Positions 61,437-64,000 of a stretch of DNA of 64,000 nucleotides are shown one piece after another (position 1 is the stretch's first letter; every line of letters begins with the position of its first letter). Made by a program: the position numbers and the translations under genes. Under the pieces are notes generated by a model. That model was not told the origin of the DNA. It did no database searches and saw only the letters and a program-made list of their open reading frames with translations. Location: positions 23,076,532 to 23,140,531 of the forward strand of contig NC_090131.1 in assembly GCF_040581485.1 (NCBI RefSeq). The letters run 5' to 3'. The DNA comes from Linepithema humile. Taxonomy: Eukaryota; Arthropoda; Insecta; Hymenoptera; Formicidae.

Positions 61437-64000
61437 GTGAGTGAGTTTATAATTTGTCTTGATTGTTATTAAGATAATGGATTTATAAGATACATATTAT
61501 AAAATTTAACACATTGTAGATCGTATATGATATTGATTTTATAAAAATTTTAGGTTGCACATTGCAAAATATTTTAAATTTAGTTAGTTTCTAGAAGAAC
61601 AAATTATTTTTTATCTTGATAAATTTAAATTATATTTTTTGTCACACGCGTTATATATGTATATTAGTAGCATATTGTTCTGTCTGAGGATATGAGAGTG
61701 CGGTGTTATTGCATTAACATATCGCTATAACGTTGAGAGTGGCAGATATTTCGACACATAATCAGACGCAAGTTTCATCGAACGTTTCCGTGAAAAGCGC
61801 TTCAATTTGTCGTGTCGCGAGTCCGAATCCCAAGTATATGCGTGTTTAGAGCAACTTGAAAATACAACTGCATTAATGTAACAGATACTGCAGTAACAGA
61901 TACGACACGATACTCTATAAAAACACTCGCTGTTCATTTATATATTTTCACTGTGCAGTAGAGACTGTTCATTTACCCTACACATGCCAGAGAGGTTGCG
62001 AATATATTCTGCTAATGGCGTACGTCACAGACAATATACGTTTCGTCGCGTACCTTTTCGCGTCGGAGACGCGTTCGCTTCCCTCTCCATTCGCAGGTTC
62101 TCCTTGTGATGAGAACTCTGGCGACAGCGACAAAGTCAGCCATGAGCGCACACTCGTTGATGCCGCGCGTCCTTTCAACGTCATTCTGTAGCTTGCAAAA
62201 ATAACCCGTCGGCGGTGTGCGCCCATTAATTTTTTGAGAGCGCAAGCGGAAAAATATGGATTTTAAGCGAGAGCCGTCACTTATGTGTACAGCGAAAAGT
62301 AACAAGTATCTAAAAATAAACAACATCATTCCTAAAAGCTCCAAACTGTATAATAAAATAAAACTGACTTTTATTTAAAAAAAAAGTTGTTTAGTTAAAA
62401 AAGGAGAAGATTGCTAGCCTTCTGTTATTGCAATGTATTTAGGAAGCAATTTTGAAAATGCACGCTTACACAGTCAAGACAACATTTTCCACGACACATT
62501 ACTCGTCGTCAATTTAAAAGTTTACATACTCGCGAAAATATAGTTTCTCAAGTGCAAAAGGTAGCTCTTTTATTTTCAATTTTACTATAATTTAATTGAA
62601 TTCAATTTTTCGAATTTTCCAGGAATGTTTTATTCGTATAATTTGTGATGTTCGAAGGAACAATTTTCAATAGTATTGTATGCGCATAATCATTCCTTGG
62701 ATAAAGGAGGAAGAAGTCGCCGCGGTCGCGATGTAAGATGAACAACAAAAATGTCGGACATATTTTTCACGGAAGCAACGTACGCGCTGCTGGAACTTTG
62801 TCGATCTGAATTCTCCTCCGCGCAGCGCAGCAAGGAAAAATTTCGATAAGCTGTGCATTGTCGATGCGGCGTTATCGAGACCGGAAAGAATTTTGGGTCG
62901 GGCGATTTCCGCAGGGCGATATCGTGTCTCTCTCGCGCGAGCGAGAATCGATAACGGAAATTTGTTTGTTTCGGCGATACGCGGATCGGGAGGTTCGCGC
63001 GAATCACCCGTCGTAATAAATTCGACACCACTCTGATTTCTGGAAAGCGGTTGCTACACTTAAATCGCAGCGTTTTAAGCACTTCGTATGCGGCTGGCAA
63101 GTACCCGCGCCCCTTCACCGCGCACCACTGCCCAATTAGAGTTGTCTGCAGGCGAAAAAAAAGAGAATCTACCACACCGCACCACATCCTTTACCCGCGG
63201 TCCTTCTTGTAAATTTTCGCAGTCCAGCCAGCCAGCCAGCCAGCCATCCGGCGGACGCGCTGTAGGATAAAGGCGCGTGAGTACATTCGTTAGCATAATA
63301 ATTGCCGCGGAAGCTCCACGCTACGTAAACCCAGCGAGTAAACGGCCTCTGTTAAGAGATACGACGATGAAATACAAAAAGATGTTCGGAGAACTACATC
63401 GTTCTCTTTCTTGCTCTCGATTGTTGTTTCGTAAAAACTTTTCTGATATTGTAGATGTTACGTATCGTATGGATACGATTTGTTGTATTGAATGAAGAAA
63501 TGCTTTGTTTTATGCTCGAATGCTTTTTAATGCTTTAATGCTTGGATTAATCTTACGAAATCTTATGTTACACGTGTCAATCGACCTAAACTAACGCCAT
63601 CTATCTAAGCGCCTAAAAATATTTATTATTTAGTCCGCGGTTAATACAAATTTGCGACAATATATTTTTAATAAGAGAAATACATAATATCGCAGAGACT
63701 ATGCTAACATAAAAAATAATCGTTGTGTATTACTTAACAGTAGAGATTATAAGAAAACGCACAATATCTTTTGCAAGAACTATAACTGAGTTTAATATAA
63801 AAATTATAAAATCGAGAAAGAATAAATGCTCGCAACTCACAATCAATACTCTCGTTGTCTCAATCTCGACTCTCACTCATTGATTCTCGCCGCTTGTCCG
63901 AAAACAACAATCTTTAGGTGAAGCGCCGAAAACGCTTATAGCTTTTATGTAGAAAGACATTTCAATATATATTTAGACACGGCTTCAAATATTTTCTTAT
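61437..64000. other. Non-coding stretch to window end
   Basis: No recognised gene. CpG-rich pieces lie at 62.0-62.3 and 62.7-63.3 kb; a (CCAG)n run is at 63224-63246, bounded by an acceptor-like TTTTCGCAG (ends 63222) and a donor-like GTGAGT near 63277. Small open frames here overlap on both strands and look like chance. Confidence 0.5.

Noticed and set aside
1..64000. tRNA, rRNA, CRISPR arrays, bacterial operon or phage features
   Set aside because: None seen by eye; the DNA is clearly intron-bearing eukaryotic. A tRNA scan was not possible here.

Overview
The window is eukaryotic nuclear DNA with intron-split genes. It is AT-rich with CpG-rich patches and many (TA)n tracts, and it carries CCTAA-type telomere-like motifs, LINE relics and short inverted-repeat elements. 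The gene content and proteins fit an insect, most likely a hymenopteran such as an ant. That placement is an inference from style and protein similarity, not a proof.

Left part (1-42.2 kb) is gene-dense. NHP2 (H/ACA snoRNP protein, minus, 3 exons, 155 aa) and UBOX5/RNF37 (U-box E3 ligase, plus, 2 coding exons, 497 aa) are head-to-head and share a ~560 bp promoter with a perfect GCGCATGCGC (NRF1-type) palindrome. UBOX5 converges on VPS13B (minus, 4087-19449), a bridge-like lipid-transfer protein whose C-terminal third includes one unusually long GC-rich exon. VPS13B is divergent from a DNAH5/DNAH8-type axonemal outer-arm dynein heavy chain (plus, 20770-42239), which has dozens of exons and all the expected motor parts. 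These genes are unrelated in function: ribosome/telomerase RNP assembly, ubiquitination, membrane lipid transfer and sperm/ciliary motility. I see no operon-like logic.

Right part (42.2-64 kb) has no recognisable complete protein gene. It holds a compact promoter-like block (CRE palindrome, TTTCGCGAAA palindrome, TATA box, then a splice donor) at 42.93-43.05 kb; three decayed, non-collinear minus-strand LINE fragments (RTE/CFDP2-like endonuclease and reverse transcriptase) at 48.3-49.5, 53.1-54.1 and 56.0-56.6 kb; two short inverted-repeat elements; CpG-rich, simple-repeat-rich stretches at 49.7-52.1 and 54.6-55.4 kb; a small minus-strand gene candidate broken by an apparent frameshift at 58.3-58.7 kb; and a diverged tandem duplication at 59.9-61.4 kb whose units both keep a short Gly-rich open frame ending near a splice donor. 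This could be the regulatory/5' part of a long gene outside the window, but that is only inference.

The most notable observations are two dynein introns (87 and 88 bp) that appear to begin with the same non-canonical donor, CAAG|GCATCTA; the duplicated Gly-rich exon-like module; the orphan CRE/TATA promoter; and a degenerate RING in UBOX5. I found no convincing previously undescribed multi-gene system.
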